From the NCBI GenBank assembly GCA_028706405.1, contig JAQWBM010000005.1, forward strand, positions 20,311-84,310: DNA of 64,000 bases, given 5' to 3'. The notes beneath the pieces were generated by a model. It was not told where the DNA came from and made no database searches. It saw only the letters and a program-made list of their open reading frames with translations. The DNA is from Eubacteriales bacterium (GTDB lineage: Bacteria > Bacillota > Clostridia > Peptostreptococcales > Anaerovoracaceae). The translations under genes and the position numbers were made by a program. Below are positions 61,787 to 64,000 of this stretch, piece by piece (the first letter of the stretch is position 1; each line of letters opens with the position of its first letter).

Positions 61787-62560
61787 TTATGATCTAATGA
61801 ACATTTGTACCCAATATGTAGTTCCGTTACTGTCTGTTACATACCCTACCCCGATTTCGGTAAAGCTTGAATTCAGTATGTTAGCCTTATGACCAGATGA
61901 ATTCATCCATCCATTCATTACCGCTTCCGGTGTTTTCTGACCTTTTGCAATATTTTCCCCTGCCGATGAATAAGTGATTCCAAACTGCTTCATCATATCA
62001 AAAGGTGATCCGTATGTAGGTGAGTTGTGATCGAAATAGTTCCCATCTCTCAAGTCTTCCGCTTTTTTCCCGGCTACTCCTGCCAGTTTATCATTAACTT
62101 TTAATGCGGGTAGACCGGCTGCTGCTCTTTCCTGATTTACTAAGTTTACAACCTGTTGCTCATAGTCTCCTAAAGACTGTGCGGGATCCTGAACCGATGC
62201 CTCGGGCTTTGCAGGTTCTGCCTGTGTTTCAGGCTTTGCAGGTGTGGCCGGCGCCTCTGGTTTTACTGGTGTTGAAGGTGCTTTATTAGCTGGCGCTTTT
62301 AATGCCTTCTCTCCCATTTCCTTAAACAGGTTTTGAATCTTACTGCAGTCAGTATCGTTCTTGCAAAACTGCGTGAGCTTTTTCTGTATCTGTTTGATAG
62401 TATCCTGGGATACCGGACTGTATATTTTACAGTAATTTGTGGTGCACATCTTGGATTGATTTAAGCTGCAATTTTTTTCTGCTGCAAACACTTGTGCCGG
62501 AATTGCCATAACGAACAGCAAACTTAGGATTAACGTGATTTTGATGAATTGATTTTTCAT
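61787..62560 (-). CDS. Secreted CAP-domain protein
   Basis: The 257-residue protein has an N-terminal signal peptide (MKNQFIKITLILSLLFVMAI, then AQVFA as likely cleavage site). A Cys-rich region follows (CSLNQSKMCTTNYC and FCKNDTDCSK). Next is a Pro/Lys/Glu-rich linker with repeated APATPAKPE-like units at about 95-125. The C-terminal CAP/SCP domain is like that of Bacillus YkwD (NQERAAAGLPAL, AGENIAKG, MNSSGHKANILNSSFTEIGV). It should act outside the cell or in the wall; CAP domains of this type have no settled activity. Confidence 0.92.
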   Translation of the reverse strand: MKNQFIKITLILSLLFVMAIPAQVFAAEKNCSLNQSKMCTTNYCKIYSPVSQDTIKQIQKKLTQFCKNDTDCSKIQNLFKEMGEKALKAPANKAPSTPVKPEAPATPAKPETQAEPAKPEASVQDPAQSLGDYEQQVVNLVNQERAAAGLPALKVNDKLAGVAGKKAEDLRDGNYFDHNSPTYGSPFDMMKQFGITYSSAGENIAKGQKTPEAVMNGWMNSSGHKANILNSSFTEIGVGYVTDSNGTTYWVQMFIRS

Positions 62561-62735
62561 GCATGCCCTCCTTTTTTAATTTTGTTGATTCAAATGAATT
62601 TATCTGAACCAACATAACTTATAAACAGTATCGGACACTCTAATGCCATCCCCCTTTTTCATAGTATAAAATTTAACGGGCAATAAAAAAAGACCTCAAA
62701 TATTTCCAGAAAAAAAAAAGAGGGCTTTACGGCCA

Positions 62736-63371
62736 TCAGTTTTTTTCGATTATCAATTTTATCAAATGCATTGTAACAAGTGCTGTTAAGCCCCAGATCA
62801 CCTTGTCTTCATACCTGTATATCGGGACGTTGGATGTGCCCTTTCTCCAATTATATCCATTTTGTTGATTTATCTTTTCATATGGGAAATCCGGACCAAT
62901 ATCTGGAACCACATCATAATAATAAACTTCCGGTTCATTCTCTACGAAAAAAGAAACCGGTACAAGAAATATCTCCTTTACCTCATCTTTATTTACAAAC
63001 AGATTCAAAACCACTTCATAATCAATAGCACCGAGTATGGAAAAAAGTGTAAAGTTGCTATAGGTATGCAGATGATCCAACTGTGTTATGATCCGTATAT
63101 CATCTTTATCGATATTCAATTCTTCCATGGTTTCCCTGACCGCGCACTCTTCTGCAGATTCCCCTTTTTCAAGCCTTCCGCCCGGGAAACATATCTCACC
63201 GGGCTGATGTTTCAGACACTCAGATCGTACTTCAAATAGTATATGCAATTCGTCATACTTTTCAACCAAAGGGACTAACACAGAATAATATCTATAAAGA
63301 CCCATAGATTTTGGGCGTCGGTTACGAAGGGTTTCTTCAAAATCTTTGATCGTTAATTTTCTCATTTTCAT
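62736..63371 (-). CDS. Nudix hydrolase, CoA pyrophosphatase type
   Basis: The 211-residue protein carries the Nudix box GGRLEKGESAEECAVRETME with the following ELNI. The preceding segment LKHQPGEICFPGG is the UPF0035 motif of coenzyme A diphosphatases. It would hydrolyse CoA or its derivatives to phosphopantetheine and 3',5'-ADP. Its start overlaps the end of the transporter gene upstream by 35 bases, so the two are co-transcribed. A weak AAAGCCCTC hairpin with long T-runs follows the stop. Confidence 0.9.
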   Translation of the reverse strand: MKMRKLTIKDFEETLRNRRPKSMGLYRYYSVLVPLVEKYDELHILFEVRSECLKHQPGEICFPGGRLEKGESAEECAVRETMEELNIDKDDIRIITQLDHLHTYSNFTLFSILGAIDYEVVLNLFVNKDEVKEIFLVPVSFFVENEPEVYYYDVVPDIGPDFPYEKINQQNGYNWRKGTSNVPIYRYEDKVIWGLTALVTMHLIKLIIEKN

Positions 63372-64000
63372 TACCTAACTCGCCAATTTCCTTCTGCTTT
63401 TGCTTATGTTTCTGCTCTCTCAAATTTATATAAGAACTGAAAAGAATCAAAATAATTCCTATCAATCCATTGATCCGGATCACTTCATGCAGTGCAATAA
63501 CGGCAAAGATCGGCGCTATTGCCGGTTTCAAAAAAAAGATGATGGAAGCAGTCGCTGCATCGGAAATCCCCATGACAAGGAAGTAAAACAAATAGCCAAT
63601 ACCAGTAACCATAATACCTATATAAAATATTATTCCTATATTATCTGCAGAGACTCCTTCAATAATAGGCTTTTGTAAAATTAGCATGACCGGCAGAAGC
63701 GCAATCGATCCAAGTATAAAACTGATGCTGGTTTGTGTTATTCCCCGGAGCCGATGGATGCTTGTTCTTCCCATAGCGCTGTATAAGCCAAATGTAACAG
63801 CCGAAATGATAGTATAGCTTACTCCCAATGGCGTGTTGCCTTGTTCCATATTTAACGGATTGATTATAAATACGATTCCAAGCAGACCTAGTGCCAATAC
63901 GATCACCTTGATTCGATTGAGTTTTTCCTCTGTCATAAAATGTGCAAACAGCATCGTAAACATCGGATTGATACAAAAAATCACGGCAGCTGTTGAGGCT
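63337..64000 (-). CDS. DMT-superfamily (EamA) transporter, 5' end cut by window
   Basis: The frame is open to the right edge (the last readable residues before IFCINP are ASTAAV), so the true start lies beyond the window. About 220 residues remain, covering the end of the first EamA repeat (FCINPMFTMLFAHFMTEE) and the second repeat (GNTPLGVSYTIISAVTFGLY to FFLKPAIAPIFAVIALHE). It would be a ten-helix inner-membrane metabolite or drug exporter; the substrate is unknown. It precedes the Nudix gene with overlap. Confidence 0.88.
   Translation of the reverse strand, partial: ASTAAVIFCINPMFTMLFAHFMTEEKLNRIKVIVLALGLLGIVFIINPLNMEQGNTPLGVSYTIISAVTFGLYSAMGRTSIHRLRGITQTSISFILGSIALLPVMLILQKPIIEGVSADNIGIIFYIGIMVTGIGYLFYFLVMGISDAATASIIFFLKPAIAPIFAVIALHEVIRINGLIGIILILFSSYINLREQKHKQKQKEIGELGNENEKINDQRF

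Noticed and set aside
1..64000. CRISPR array, prophage or integrative element
   Set aside because: No regularly spaced repeats, cas genes, integrase or phage structural genes were seen. The only tRNA (58356-58431) has no integrase nearby or duplicated 3' end.

Overview
The window looks like chromosomal DNA from an anaerobic, endospore-forming member of the Clostridia (Firmicutes). The evidence is the spoIIAA-spoIIAB-sigF and spoVAC-spoVAD-spoVAE operons, AGGAGG-type ribosome binding sites on almost every gene, RNase Y, ComEC, a SpoVA-linked PBP1A, and moderately AT-rich intergenic DNA. The cluster for 4-hydroxybutyryl-CoA dehydratase, 4-hydroxybutyrate CoA-transferase and 4-hydroxybutyrate dehydrogenase (13284-17342) closely resembles the proteins of Clostridium aminobutyricum. 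This suggests a 4-aminobutyrate or 4-hydroxybutyrate fermenting relative (Anaerovorax / Clostridiales Family XIII type).

Layout. 1-3668: RluA-type pseudouridine synthase (cut by the window edge), NAD kinase, oligoendopeptidase F. 3775-8826: cell-wall block with glutamate racemase plus an acidic unknown, facing a three-gene operon of D-aspartate-ligase-like ATP-grasp, aspartate racemase and a MurE without the meso-DAP motif. 8866-11188: palindromic repeat element, a PRK06851-like P-loop protein, a DUF975 membrane protein. 11208-13251: aroB and aroE. 13284-17746: abfH, abfT, abfD and a NifU-like Fe-S scaffold. 18037-19970: sulfhydrylase and thiamine pyrophosphokinase. 20020-23467: a decaying region with a crotonase carrying a stop at codon 5, a CoA-transferase tail with a stop and a frameshift, a GGDEF-EAL gene with a deletion and an amber codon, and palindromes. 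23468-29391: three-subunit NADH/ferredoxin/flavin complex with an Nfn-like and a vestigial formate-dehydrogenase-like domain. 29477-33446: holA, comEC, a HutP-family regulator. 33538-37194: a perfect 45-bp inverted repeat, then PBP1A. 37240-42697: spoVA genes, a glycosyltransferase, the spoIIA operon. 42812-48131: thiI, cysteine desulfurase, RNase Y, a SEDS protein. 48189-50450: copper ATPase. 50519-58144: trehalose synthesis and phosphorolysis operon. 58326-64000: tRNA-Arg, YitT protein, orphan DNA methyltransferase, nitrilase-family amidase, CAP-domain secreted protein, Nudix hydrolase, and a DMT transporter cut by the window edge.

How the parts fit. The abf genes reduce succinate semialdehyde to 4-hydroxybutyrate, activate it to the CoA ester and dehydrate it to crotonyl-CoA, which would feed butyrate fermentation. 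The 23468-29264 complex probably moves electrons among NADH, ferredoxin and NADP in that metabolism. The wall operon predicts a peptidoglycan with a non-DAP diamino acid and a D-Asp bridge. The OtsAB fusion, the GH65-phosphoglucomutase fusion and glucokinase form a closed trehalose build-and-burn cycle.

The main non-coding observations are two dispersed palindrome families and a promoter type (GTCGNA, exactly 18 bp, TATAAT, with conserved flanks) found upstream of three unlinked minus-strand genes. No CRISPR array, prophage, rRNA or intact insertion sequence was seen. All function calls rest on motif recognition; no database search was run.
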